Numbered from the stretch's first letter, positions 34,623 through 42,935 are shown. The stretch is 64,000 nt of DNA from Mesorhizobium sp. M1C.F.Ca.ET.210.01.1.1 (GCF_004791585.1 NZ_SRUU01000032.1:1-64000); one strand, 5' to 3'. Translations and numbers: made by a program. The notes: generated by a model not told the origin, from the letters alone.

Positions 34623-35492
34623 ATGCGCAATGTGACCCAGCAAAACATCTCGGACGTTGTGATCGCAGCCTTGTCTTCGGATATCCCGGCGCGCAATCGC
34701 CAGATTCTTGAGAATCTGATCCGGCACATCCATGCGTTTTGCATCGAAACCAAGGTGACGCATGCCGAACTGATCCAGGCCTGCCAGTTCCTGGTTCGCG
34801 CCGGCCACATCTCGGATGACGCCCGGAACGAATTCATCCTGCTTTCCGACATCCTCGGAATAGAGGTCCTCGTCGACATGCTCGACCACACCGTCACGGA
34901 CGGCGAAAGCGAGTCGACTGTGCTTGGGCCATTCTATCGCGAGAATCCGCCGGTGCTGCCGAAAGGCGCCTCGATCGTCCAGAAGAGCTTCGAAGGCTGT
35001 CAGAGCGTGCGCGTCAGCGGCGCAATCAGCGACACGTCGGGGCGGCCCATTCCGGGCGTCATCATCGATGTGTGGGAAGACGCTCCGAACGGTCTCTACG
35101 AACAGCAGGATCCGGAGCAGCCCGATTATAATTTGCGGGGCCGTTTCCTCACCGATGAAGAGGGCCGGTACGAATTCGTCGGTATCCGTCCGGCGCCATA
35201 TCCAATTCCCTACGATGGGGCGGCCGGCGAGTTGCTGAACTATATGGGCCACCATCCGTGGCGGCCGGGGCATATTCACTTCATGATCCAGAAGGACGGT
35301 TACCAAAGCCTGGTCTCGCAGATCTACGACGCCGACACGAAGTACCTCGACAACGATGCGGTCTTCGCCGTCAAGGAAAGCCTGATCGGCAAGTTGCACA
35401 AAGCGCCTGCCGGATCGGACACGGACCTGGTCATGGAATTCGACTTCAAGCTCAAGCCAAAGGCTGCCGAAATCGCCGTTGCGGCCGAATAA
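34623..35492 (+). CDS. Intradiol ring-cleavage dioxygenase (hydroxyquinol/catechol 1,2-type)
   Basis: A 289-residue non-heme Fe(III) dioxygenase. The N-terminal linker-type dioxygenase domain precedes the catalytic VLGPFYRENPP..., PIPGVIIDVWEDAPNGLYEQQ, LRGRFLTDEEGRYEFVGIRPAPYPIPYDG and HPWRPGHIHFMI. The iron ligands expected in this fold (two Tyr, HxH) are present (GLY, YPIPYD, GHIHF). Sequence is nearest to hydroxyquinol and chlorocatechol 1,2-dioxygenases; which ring it opens is not certain. AAGGAGGAAAAT precedes the ATG at 34623. A GC-rich hairpin follows the stop. Confidence 0.92.
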   Translation: MRNVTQQNISDVVIAALSSDIPARNRQILENLIRHIHAFCIETKVTHAELIQACQFLVRAGHISDDARNEFILLSDILGIEVLVDMLDHTVTDGESESTVLGPFYRENPPVLPKGASIVQKSFEGCQSVRVSGAISDTSGRPIPGVIIDVWEDAPNGLYEQQDPEQPDYNLRGRFLTDEEGRYEFVGIRPAPYPIPYDGAAGELLNYMGHHPWRPGHIHFMIQKDGYQSLVSQIYDADTKYLDNDAVFAVKESLIGKLHKAPAGSDTDLVMEFDFKLKPKAAEIAVAAE

Positions 35493-35504
35493 CAGTCAGC
35501 AATC

Positions 35505-35533
35505 AACCCGCCTGGTGCTTGCCCAGGCGGGTT
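35505..35533 (+). terminator. Strong intra-operon hairpin after the dioxygenase gene
   Basis: AACCCGCCTGG-N7-CCAGGCGGGTT is a perfect 11-bp stem with a 7-nt loop, followed by TCTCCC rather than a T-tract. It lies 12 bp after the dioxygenase stop and 19 bp before the cycloisomerase start. It may attenuate or stabilise mRNA ends within the operon. Confidence 0.5.
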
Positions 35534-35551
35534 CTCCCGAGGGCAGTCGGT

Positions 35552-36730
35552 ATGTCGATCAACGTCACCGAGAACGTTCCACCGCGCGCCGCTCCCATCG
35601 AGCTTGGGCGCGACACGCGGATCAGATCGATTGTCGCGACTATCATCGAGGCGCCGACACTCCGTCGTCACAAGCTTTCGAATACCGAGATAGCGCACCA
35701 AGGGTTCGTCCTCGTACGCGTCCAGCTTGAAAACGGCGTTACCGGGATTGGTGAGGCCTCCACGCTCGGAGGACCGCGCTGGGCTGAAGAAAGCGTAGAA
35801 TCCATCTGGGCCGCCATAGCGAACTACCTCGAACCTGCGCTCGTTGGTCAGAACGCCATGCTCTTCGAAGCCAATGCCGTGCGCATGGCCAAGGCCGCAA
35901 CGCGCAATTTCGCGGCAAAAGCAGCGGTGGAGTCGGCGCTGTTCGACGCCGTCGGCCATACGCTCGGCCTGCCCGTCAGTGCCTTGCTTGGCGGACAGGT
36001 CAGAGATCGCATGGGTGTCATCTGGGCGCTTGCTTCGGGCGATGCCGGGCAGGAACTCGAGGAGGCGAGGGAAAAGCTCCGCCTGCGCCACCACAAGGAT
36101 TTCAAGATCAAGCTCGGCTTCAACTCGCCGGAGGCCGACATCGTGCGCTTGCAACATCTTCGTGCCGGCCTGGGTGACGATGTGAAGCTGATCGTCGATG
36201 TCAATCAGGCGTGGACCGAGGCGCTTTGCATCCGGCTTTTTCCAGCGCTTGAGGAACTCAATGTCGCGTTGATCGAGCAACCCGTTCAAGCAAGCCAACG
36301 CGAAGCGATGGCGCGCGTCGCGGCCCGCACGCGCATTCCGCTTCTCATCGACGAGGCTGCGTTCACCAATTCGGAGCTGGCCAGCGTGGCGACGCAGGCC
36401 TGCGGCAGCGTCTATTCGCTGAAGCTGGTCAAAAGCGGCGGCCTCCTGGAGCTCAAGCGGGCCGCAGGCATCGCCCAGTCGTTCGGAATCGAGCTCTACG
36501 GCGGTTGCCTGCTGGAGAGCAGCATCGGCGCCGCGGCCCACATGGCCGTCTTCTCGACACTGCCTCGCCTCGAATGGGGGAGCGAACATTTCGGCCCGCG
36601 AATACTGGTCGAGGATCTCGTCGCTACGCCGCTGGTGTTCGAGGAGTTCGAAATACGCGTGCCGACCGGGCCGGGGCTCGGTGTGACGCTGGACGAGGAC
36701 AAGGTGCGCATGATGGCGCGTAAGATGTGA
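35552..36730 (+). CDS. Muconate/chloromuconate-type cycloisomerase (enolase superfamily)
   Basis: A 392-residue enolase-superfamily enzyme. The capping domain contains GITGIGEASTLGGPRW-like sequence. The barrel has catalytic KxK in FKIKLGF, metal ligands in DVNQAW (Asp), LIEQPV (Glu) and LIDEAAF (Asp), and second base Lys in SLKLVKSGG. All are intact and match the muconate-lactonising subgroup, which turns cis,cis-muconates into muconolactones. The start ATG at 35552 follows GAGGGCAGTCGGT. With the dioxygenase upstream and a hydrolase downstream it fits an ortho-cleavage route. Confidence 0.92.
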   Translation: MSINVTENVPPRAAPIELGRDTRIRSIVATIIEAPTLRRHKLSNTEIAHQGFVLVRVQLENGVTGIGEASTLGGPRWAEESVESIWAAIANYLEPALVGQNAMLFEANAVRMAKAATRNFAAKAAVESALFDAVGHTLGLPVSALLGGQVRDRMGVIWALASGDAGQELEEAREKLRLRHHKDFKIKLGFNSPEADIVRLQHLRAGLGDDVKLIVDVNQAWTEALCIRLFPALEELNVALIEQPVQASQREAMARVAARTRIPLLIDEAAFTNSELASVATQACGSVYSLKLVKSGGLLELKRAAGIAQSFGIELYGGCLLESSIGAAAHMAVFSTLPRLEWGSEHFGPRILVEDLVATPLVFEEFEIRVPTGPGLGVTLDEDKVRMMARKM

Positions 36731-36738
36731 GACCGACC

Positions 36739-37131
36739 ATGCCGCGCGTTCTAAACTTACGCCAGCGACTCGATGGCATGGCGGCCGCCCTCGAGCGGAG
36801 ACCTCATTTGCTGCGGCTTGGCCGCCTCTTCAACGAAACCATCCTGATCGAGGTCGACCAGGAGGAATTCTACCTGACCTTCGAGAAAGGAAGGGTTGTC
36901 GAGATCAAGGAAGGTCCGAGCAAGAAGCTCCCTTGGCGGTTTGCGCTGCGAGCGAAGGGCGATGCATTGCGCGAATTCTGGCAACCTCTGCCTAAGCCGG
37001 GTTTCCATGACATTTTCGGCCTGGTGAAATACGGAAACGGCAGCATCGACGGCGATATCCTGACGCTGGTCAAGAACTTGCGGTACTTCAAGGAATTCAT
37101 GGCGCTGGGACGCAAGGAGGGTTTCTCATGA
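36739..37131 (+). CDS. SCP2 sterol-transfer-like small protein
   Basis: A 130-residue protein. The segment ILIEVDQEEFYLTFEKGRVVEIKEGPSKKLPWRFALRAKGDALREFWQPLPKPGFHDIFGLVKYGNGSIDGDILTLVKNLRYFKEFM resembles bacterial SCP2/sterol carrier-like domains, which bind hydrophobic ligands. Its catalytic role, if any, is unknown; in other aromatic gene clusters such proteins sit next to alpha/beta hydrolases. The ATG at 36739 is more likely than the GTG at 36727 that overlaps the cycloisomerase stop. Its end overlaps the hydrolase start (ATGA). Confidence 0.65.
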   Translation: MPRVLNLRQRLDGMAAALERRPHLLRLGRLFNETILIEVDQEEFYLTFEKGRVVEIKEGPSKKLPWRFALRAKGDALREFWQPLPKPGFHDIFGLVKYGNGSIDGDILTLVKNLRYFKEFMALGRKEGFS

Positions 37132-37997
37132 AATCTTCGATCGAGCCGATCGTCGGCCGCTATGTCAATGTGACGGTTGGAAGTGCCCGGCAGCGCATCT
37201 ACTTCGAGGAAGCCGGCCAGGGGCGTCCGGTCGTGTGCCTTCACACGGCGGGCGCCGACACGCGGCAGTGGCGGTCCGTCCTGAACGACGAGGCGTTCAC
37301 CAGATCTCACCGGTTCATCGCCTTCGACATGCCGTGGCACGGAAAGTCGCCGCCGCCGGAGGGGTTCGAGACCGAAGAGTATCTGCTCTCGACCGAGACC
37401 TACATGGAGACGGTGCTGGCATTCTGCCGTGCGGCAGGGCTGGAGAAGCCTTTGCTGGCCGGATGTTCGATGGGTGGGAGGATTGCGCTGCAACTGGCAG
37501 CCCTCCATCCTGAATCCTTTTCGGGTTTCATCGCGATCGAGGCGTCCGATTTCCAGCCGGCATGGTATGACATCGACTGGTTTCACCGGCCCGATGCGCA
37601 TGGCGGCGAAATGGGCGCCGCCCTGGTCTCGGCCAATATCGCGCCGCAGGCGCCCGACGCAGAGCGCTGGACCACACTGTGGATGTTCATGCAGTCCGGG
37701 CCAGGCGTTTTTCGGGGAGACCTCAGCTTTTACACGTCCGATGACAGCCTCGTCGGCCGGCTCGGGTCCATAGATACGCGGCGCACGCCCGTCCATATCA
37801 TGTGCGGCGAGTACGACTTGACCTGCACTCCTGAGGACGCGCAACGCACGGCAGCCTCGATCAAGGGTTCCACTCTTGCGATCATGAAGGATCTTGGTCA
37901 TTTTCCGATGAGCGAGAACCCCACTGCCTTCAGGGCCTATTTCAAGGAGGCACTGGAAAGGGTCACGCGGGTGCCTGCCCGGCTGATGGATGCCTGA
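37128..37997 (+). CDS. Alpha/beta hydrolase, probable enol-lactonase-type
   Basis: A 289-residue alpha/beta hydrolase fold protein. HTAGADTRQWR follows strand 3 (oxyanion region), DMPWHGKS follows, the nucleophile elbow is AGCSMGGRIA (Ser about residue 113), acid in CGEYDLTC and base His in DLGHFPMSENP. The triad is complete. From position after the cycloisomerase it may hydrolyse a (methyl/chloro)muconolactone-type enol-lactone; family membership alone does not prove it. The start overlaps the preceding stop by 4 bp. Confidence 0.88.
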   Translation: MKSSIEPIVGRYVNVTVGSARQRIYFEEAGQGRPVVCLHTAGADTRQWRSVLNDEAFTRSHRFIAFDMPWHGKSPPPEGFETEEYLLSTETYMETVLAFCRAAGLEKPLLAGCSMGGRIALQLAALHPESFSGFIAIEASDFQPAWYDIDWFHRPDAHGGEMGAALVSANIAPQAPDAERWTTLWMFMQSGPGVFRGDLSFYTSDDSLVGRLGSIDTRRTPVHIMCGEYDLTCTPEDAQRTAASIKGSTLAIMKDLGHFPMSENPTAFRAYFKEALERVTRVPARLMDA

Positions 37998-38006
37998 CAA
38001 ACGGCC

Positions 38007-38909
38007 ATGGACTTCAAACGGCTGAGCTATTTCCTGGCAGTGGCCGAAGAACTTCATTTCGGGCGCGCCTCGGCGCGGCTCGGAATTGCTCAGCCTCCAT
38101 TAAGCCGACAGATCGCCCAGTTCGAACGGGAGATCGGTGCGGTCCTGTTCGACCGCAGCCGCAGCCAGATTCGGCTCACCCAGGCAGGCGAATTGCTGCT
38201 GGAGCGAGCAAGGGAAATCCTCGAACGCGCCGACCAGACGGAACGTGAGGTGATGCGGATCGGGCAGGGCGTCGCGGGACGCCTGCGGATCGCGTTCGTC
38301 GGAACGGCAACCTTCGGTGTTCTGCCCAACATCATCAGGGCTTTCCGGGCCGCGCATCCGGATATCGAACTGGCGCTTTCGGCCATGAACAATGCCGAGT
38401 TGCGACGAGCCCTGATCCAGCGGGAAATCGACATTGCGGTGGCGCGCCCGTCGATCGAAGACGCGGAGGTCAAATCCGAAACGCTCATGAAGGAACCGCT
38501 CGTGCTGGCGCTTCCCGACAGCTATGCCAATCGTGAGCAACCATTCCATCTCGCAGATTTCAAGAATACTACTTTCGTCCTCTTTCCGCGGCGCCCACGG
38601 CCAAGTTACGCGGACTATGTGCTCGACGTATGCAAGGTCGACGGCTTTGTTCCTGCCTTGCAGGTCATGGCCCAGGACTACCTTACAGCGATGAGCCTGG
38701 TTTCGGTTGGCGTCGGCATCTCGGTCGTGCCAGCATCGGTCAGTGAAAATCAGCGGCCCGGCATTGTCTATCGGAAATACGAAGGCCACAATCCGGGTAC
38801 CGAGCTTTCACTCAACTATCGACGAGACAACCGCTCGCCGCATTTGTTCGGCTTTCTTGAATTGGCTCGGAAAATAGCGCGGGCTTCGCATTCGGGTCCG
38901 CCGGTCTGA
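38007..38909 (+). CDS. LysR family transcriptional regulator (CatR/ClcR-like)
   Basis: A 300-residue LysR protein. The N-terminal winged helix-turn-helix reads MDFKRLSYFLAVAEELHFGRASARLGIAQPPLSRQIAQFEREIG, the form typical of CbnR/CatR/BenM-like regulators of ring-cleavage pathways (ELHFGRAA...PPLSRQI). The C-terminal effector domain is complete. It begins 9 bp after the hydrolase gene, same strand, and closes the cluster. The array at 33354-33379 is the best candidate binding site. The inducer is probably a muconate-type intermediate (inference). Confidence 0.92.
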   Translation: MDFKRLSYFLAVAEELHFGRASARLGIAQPPLSRQIAQFEREIGAVLFDRSRSQIRLTQAGELLLERAREILERADQTEREVMRIGQGVAGRLRIAFVGTATFGVLPNIIRAFRAAHPDIELALSAMNNAELRRALIQREIDIAVARPSIEDAEVKSETLMKEPLVLALPDSYANREQPFHLADFKNTTFVLFPRRPRPSYADYVLDVCKVDGFVPALQVMAQDYLTAMSLVSVGVGISVVPASVSENQRPGIVYRKYEGHNPGTELSLNYRRDNRSPHLFGFLELARKIARASHSGPPV

Positions 38910-39073
38910 ATACGTCGCCTCGGTAATGCGATGATTGCGGACATGGCCGAAGCGGAACTGGTTTAGCTCAAGGCGTTGTCTATCGATGAGTTGACACCAG
39001 ATGGCGGCTCAACCGGTCCTCAACGCCAACACCAGACAGTCCGCAGTCGGCCCCTTGACGGCCTTTCCGAGCC

Positions 39074-39184
39074 TCGATCATGGCGCGCCGTTTAATTAGC
39101 CACAATGTCAGCATGGCTGACCCGCCGGATTTCGGATCGTGGCGCCCGATTCGATGGCAGCTTTGCGCCCAATGTCGGCCGTAG
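39074..39184. repeat. Junction of unit 1 right end and unit 2 left end
   Basis: The right end TCGATCATGGCGCGCCGTTT...CACAATG (39074-39107) is followed by TCAG (39108-39111) and the left end CATGGCTGACC... (39112-39184). The right half repeats at 42093-42127 and the left half at 27315-27387. Around it, 38910-39308 has no gene I can support; traces near 38929 (MIADMAEAELV then stop) may be a gene tail. Confidence 0.8.
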
Positions 39185-39308
39185 AGACCAGCCTGCATCA
39201 TCCGGAAAGCGGACATCGCCGGCGACCACTGTAGAGGTCGTGGTTGCTAGAAGCGGTCGCCGTTTTACCTGGCTTCAGTTGCCAGATGCGAATACACAGC
39301 GGCTGCGC

Positions 39309-40256
39309 TTAGGTGGCAATTGCATCAGAGCCGGCGCCGCAAACGATCGCGCAGACCAGCTCATTCTTCTCTATCGAGATGCGACCTTTGCGCAGGGCGG
39401 CGAGGGCGGCAGCGCCGCTGAGGTCCGCCGCTAAGCCCATTTCGAACCAGAGCCACTTGGCTGCGGCGCGCATTTCGTCGTCGCTGACCAGCACGATCTC
39501 ATCGACCCGATCGCGAACGGCCTCGAAGATTCGATCGTCGGAGCGCGCGCACGACATTGTTGCTACCGAGGTGGTCACCTTGTCGAGGGCGATGTTGCGG
39601 CCCGCCTCCAGCGAACGCAGCAGCACCGGCGATCCTTCGGCTTCGATGCCAACCACTCGCACACCCGGCTTCAGCGCCTTGAGCGCAGTGGACACCCCCG
39701 TGATAAGGCCGCCGCCACCCATCGCCACGAGCACGGTGGTCATCTCAGGCAGCTCCTCGAGCAGCTCGAGGCCGACCGTTCCCTGCCCGGCAACAACATC
39801 CGCGTCGGCAAAGGGATGGAAATATGCCGCGCCCGTCTCGCGGTGGAAGGCAAGAGCGGCGACGTTGGATTCATGCCAGGCGGAGCCAACGATCCGAACG
39901 TCGGCCTTCCAGGCCCGGAGCTTTTCGATCTTCTCGAGCGAGGCGTTGTTCGGCAGGAAAATGGTGGCGGGCACCTGTGCCATGAAGCCGGCGCGGGCCG
40001 TGGCGATGCCGTGATTTCCCCCTGATGCGGTGACGATGCCATGAGCGACGTCGGCAGCATCGAGCGCCAGCAGCCGGTTCGTGGCGCCCCGCGCCTTGAA
40101 CGAGCCCGTGACCTGCAGAAGCTCAAGCTTCAAAGCAAGCCGATAGCCTTCGCCAGCTCCCGACAGGAGATTGGTCGCCTCGACCACCGGCGTGCGCCGG
40201 ACATTGCCCCTGATCCGCTCGGCCGCGGCCCGGATGTCGTTCAGCTCGACGATCAT
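39309..40256 (-). CDS. Threonine dehydratase / serine-threonine ammonia-lyase-like PLP enzyme
   Basis: A 315-residue fold-type II PLP enzyme. The Schiff-base lysine is in VTGSFKARGA (about residue 52), the Asn-containing ASGGNHGIATA binds substrate/PLP, and the glycine loop VAMGGGGLITG binds the phosphate. The C-terminal SGAAALAALRKG and CGAGSDAIAT match biodegradative threonine dehydratases and serine racemases; there is no ACT domain, so it is the unregulated short type. Closely related hydroxyaspartate dehydratases cannot be excluded. It lies alone in unit 2. Confidence 0.88.
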   Translation of the reverse strand: MIVELNDIRAAAERIRGNVRRTPVVEATNLLSGAGEGYRLALKLELLQVTGSFKARGATNRLLALDAADVAHGIVTASGGNHGIATARAGFMAQVPATIFLPNNASLEKIEKLRAWKADVRIVGSAWHESNVAALAFHRETGAAYFHPFADADVVAGQGTVGLELLEELPEMTTVLVAMGGGGLITGVSTALKALKPGVRVVGIEAEGSPVLLRSLEAGRNIALDKVTTSVATMSCARSDDRIFEAVRDRVDEIVLVSDDEMRAAAKWLWFEMGLAADLSGAAALAALRKGRISIEKNELVCAIVCGAGSDAIAT

Positions 40257-40559
40257 GCGATCTCTCCCTCATAGGGCGCGGCCACCGTCACGCAGCAATT
40301 ACCGACGACGAGCCGCCAGGCTGCCGACGACCATAGACCATTCCATCGGCGGCGGCGTAGAGCACCGTCGAAAGCATCACGCTAAGGTCGGGTTCACCAA
40401 ACAAAGTCCCAACAGCAGCCGTTCATACAACAATCGCGTTGATCGGTTCTGGCGACGCGGTGGCGGCACCTTCCGGTTGGGGCGTGAAGAGCGTTTGCAG
40501 ATAAGAGGGCCGCAGGTTAGCGTTGATCTATGTTCATTTCCTCATAGGGCAATGATGAG
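40257..40559. other. Divergent intergenic region without a gene
   Basis: 303 bp between the dehydratase (-) and the cyclase fusion (+). It contains start regions for both genes. On the minus strand a short open stretch (VMLSTVLYAAADGMVYGRRQPGGSSSVIAA, about 40294-40383) looks like a decayed gene tail. No operator or terminator is clear. Confidence 0.4.
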
Positions 40560-41912
40560 ATGACACCTCGAACCAAGTACGCGCGAAGCGGGGATGTGGC
40601 CATCGCCTATCAGGTCTGGGGGAGTGGTCCAGTAGACCTTGTTTGGGCACCGGGAACGGCATCCCACCTCGATCTGGAATGGGAGATGCCACTGCGCGCT
40701 CTGTTTTTCGAGAAGCTCGGGGCGTTCTGCCGGGTCATCAAGTTCGATAAGCGTGGAACGGGGCTGTCTGATCGCCCGATCCGAATGGCGACTCTTGAGG
40801 AACGGACCGACGATATCCGGGCCGTGATGGATGCCGAGAAGGTGGACTATGCCAGCCTTTTCGGTGTTTCCGAGGGGGGCTCGATGACGAGTTTGTTCGC
40901 TGCCTTGAACCCGGACCGCGTAAGATCCCTAATCGTCTGGGGCACGCAAGCTCGTTGGTGCGCTTCAGAAGACCACCCATGGGGCCTGTCGTCCGAGGCG
41001 TATGATCAGCTTATCAAGGATGTGGCTGAGAACGGCCCCTCAGACGAGTACATCCGTGGAGCAGGGGTCGGGCTCGGGCGTAGTGTCGATCAAACAGTGG
41101 TCGATGCCCAAGCTCGTATTATGAGGGCCGCGGCGAGCCCGTCCGCATATGCGGCCTACGAAGCGATGAATCGGGACATCGATATCCGGAATATCCTTCC
41201 TGCGATATCAGTGCCAACGCTAGTCATGATCCGTTCTCACGATCCGGTTGCATCGGCTGAAGCCGCGCGCGACATGGCGCGGCGCATACCTCAAGCAAAA
41301 ATGAGGGAGTATCCCGGGGACACACACACCTTTGTCGCCAAGGATATGGATACGATTTTGGCTGACATTCAGTCGTTTTTGACCGGTGTGACGCCGGAGG
41401 TTACGCCTGACCGAAAGCTAGCCGCTATATTGTTCCTCGACGTCGTGTCATCAACGGACCATCTAGCGAGGGACGGGGATCAAGCGTGGAGCAATACGCT
41501 AAACTCCTATTATAACATCGTGCGCAAGGAAATCGCACGCTACCGCGGCGAGGAGTTCACGGTTGCCGGCGACGGCTTCCTGGCACTGTTCGATGGGCCC
41601 GCGCGCGCGGTACGATGTGCCCTCACCATTGCCGACGCGGTAAAGCAACTCGAGATCGATGTTCGAGCGGGTGTCCACGTCGGGGAATGTGCGATTGTCG
41701 GGACCAACGTAACAGGCCTCGCTATCCACACGGGAGCAAGGATCATGAGTTCAGCTGAGGGGGGAATGGTTTTGACCTCTCAGACCGTGAGGGACTTGGT
41801 TGCGGGCTCAGGCCTCCGTTTCTCAGATCAGGGTGAGCGCGTGCTCAAAGGTGTGCCTGACAAACACCGCTTATTCCTTGCGATGTTGGAAGAGGCTGGA
41901 GCGACCTCGTAG
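40560..41912 (+). CDS. Alpha/beta hydrolase-adenylate/guanylate cyclase fusion protein
   Basis: A 450-residue two-domain protein. Residues about 1-275 form an alpha/beta hydrolase-like domain (WAPGTASHLDLEWE, FDKRGTGLSDRP, nucleophile position GVSEGGSM, late GDTHTF). Residues about 285-445 form a class III nucleotide cyclase domain: AAILFLDVVSSTDHL with the first metal Asp, VAGDGFLALFDGP with the second, VRAGVHVGEC and NVTGLAIHTGARI. It would make cAMP or cGMP in response to a ligand or substrate of the hydrolase-like domain. Such fusions are abundant in Mesorhizobium. Lower GC than neighbours suggests transfer. Confidence 0.9.
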   Translation: MTPRTKYARSGDVAIAYQVWGSGPVDLVWAPGTASHLDLEWEMPLRALFFEKLGAFCRVIKFDKRGTGLSDRPIRMATLEERTDDIRAVMDAEKVDYASLFGVSEGGSMTSLFAALNPDRVRSLIVWGTQARWCASEDHPWGLSSEAYDQLIKDVAENGPSDEYIRGAGVGLGRSVDQTVVDAQARIMRAAASPSAYAAYEAMNRDIDIRNILPAISVPTLVMIRSHDPVASAEAARDMARRIPQAKMREYPGDTHTFVAKDMDTILADIQSFLTGVTPEVTPDRKLAAILFLDVVSSTDHLARDGDQAWSNTLNSYYNIVRKEIARYRGEEFTVAGDGFLALFDGPARAVRCALTIADAVKQLEIDVRAGVHVGECAIVGTNVTGLAIHTGARIMSSAEGGMVLTSQTVRDLVAGSGLRFSDQGERVLKGVPDKHRLFLAMLEEAGATS

Positions 41913-42092
41913 AGATTCCCCGCCTGGTCTAAGTCTTTCCATTTTCGCAACGAAACAGTCACATCAGGACAATGCCCACGCCCACCTGAATGTCCGCTTT
42001 TGAAGATTCGTAGACCGAAGCTGCCGGTCTGTTCTCGGCCCCATTCCGGCAGTTCGAAGGACGAGTCAGGCGAACTATCGCCCCTTTTCGGC

Positions 42093-42131
42093 TTCGATCA
42101 TTGCTCGCCGTTTAATTAGCCACAATGTCAA
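42093..42131 (+). repeat. Right end of unit 2 and TCAA duplication
   Basis: TTCGATCATTGCTCGCCGTTT...CACAATG repeats the unit 1 right end (39074-39107) with three mismatches. TCAA at 42128-42131 matches 27311-27314 and is part of the comM coding sequence. The segment 41913-42092 holds no supported gene. Confidence 0.8.
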
Positions 42132-42770
42132 GAGGTTGTGGCCGCCGGCCGCCGCCACCTCCAGCGCCCGCTTGGCGCTTTCCTGGCCCTTGATGTCGGC
42201 AAGGTCCGGCAGGTCGCGCGCCGCGAGCTGGATGCCAGCCTCCGGCCGCGACAGCACCTGCGTGCCGCGGAAATGGTTGGCGATCGCGATCAGGCTGCGC
42301 GGCGCCAGGATATCGAAATCCTTGCCGGCCCAGGCCGCCTCCGGCCCGCAGGCGAACGGGCAGATCAGGCCCTTGCCCTCGGCATTGGCGCCGATCGCGG
42401 CCGGCAGCGCGCCGGCCACCGCGGCGATGGTGCCGTCGAGCGACAATTCGCCGAGCACGACATAGCCGGCCAGCATGTCGCCAGGGATGGCGCCGAGCGC
42501 CGCCATAAGTCCGAGCGCGATCGGCAGGTCGTAATGGCTGCCTTCCTTGGGCAGGTCGGCGGGCGCGAGGTTGACCGTCACCTTCTTCGACGGCATCGAC
42601 AGCCCCGAGGCATGGAGCGCTGCCTGCACCCGCTCGCGGCTTTCGGCCACCGCCTTGTCCGGCAGGCCGACGATCTGCATGCCGACCTTGCCCGGCGCGA
42701 TCATCACCTGGACATCGACCGGCACTGCCTCGATGCCCTGGAAAGCCACCGTGCGAACCCTCGCCACCAT
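42128..42770 (-). pseudogene. comM: comM/yifB, 5' part (LonC-like N-terminal domain)
   Basis: Encodes the first 214 residues of ComM: MVARVRTVAFQGIEAVPVDVQVMIAPGKVGMQIVGLPDKAVAESRERVQAAL, then the ChlI/Lon-protease-like domain (LPADLPKEGSHYDLPIALGLM-type sequence, GELSLDGTIA). It ends in DIKGQESAKRALEVAAAGGHNLL, which should run directly into MVGPPGSGK. The insert instead adds TLWLIKRRAMIEAEKGR and a stop. The ATG at 42770 is the family start; the open frame to 42926 is not conserved. Confidence 0.93.
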
Positions 42771-42935
42771 TTTTGTCCAAGCCCCCGGATATCGCCTCAC
42801 CTCGGCCCTTGCTCGGACCGCGGGTGATACCGACCCGAGACAATCATAGATTTCGGATTTAGGCAAGAACATTACGGGAACAGAGGAGCGCCGTCCGGCG
42901 ACGATCTTGGGGCTATGACCGCACACCTGGTACGA

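Larger units (their letters stand above)
27315..42127. mobile_element. 14.8-kb insertion in comM, two tandem units
   Basis: The insert is bounded by TCAA at 27311-27314 and 42128-42131, consistent with a 4-bp target duplication. Unit 1 is 27315-39107 (11,793 bp) and unit 2 is 39112-42127 (3,016 bp), with TCAG between them. Both units begin CATGGCTGACCCGCC... and end ...TTTAATTAGCCACAATG. Short opposing matches at the ends (TGGCTGA and, reversed, TGGCTAA) resemble transposon termini. No full transposase or integrase gene is inside, so it is probably non-autonomous or decayed. The ends recall IS21-type elements, but this is not proven. Confidence 0.8.

Noticed and set aside
27315..42127. Site-specific (tyrosine integrase) island model for the insertion in comM
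   Set aside because: The only sequence shared by all junctions is TCA plus one base, far too short for an att core, and the target is not a tRNA; transposon-like insertion with a 4-bp duplication fits better.
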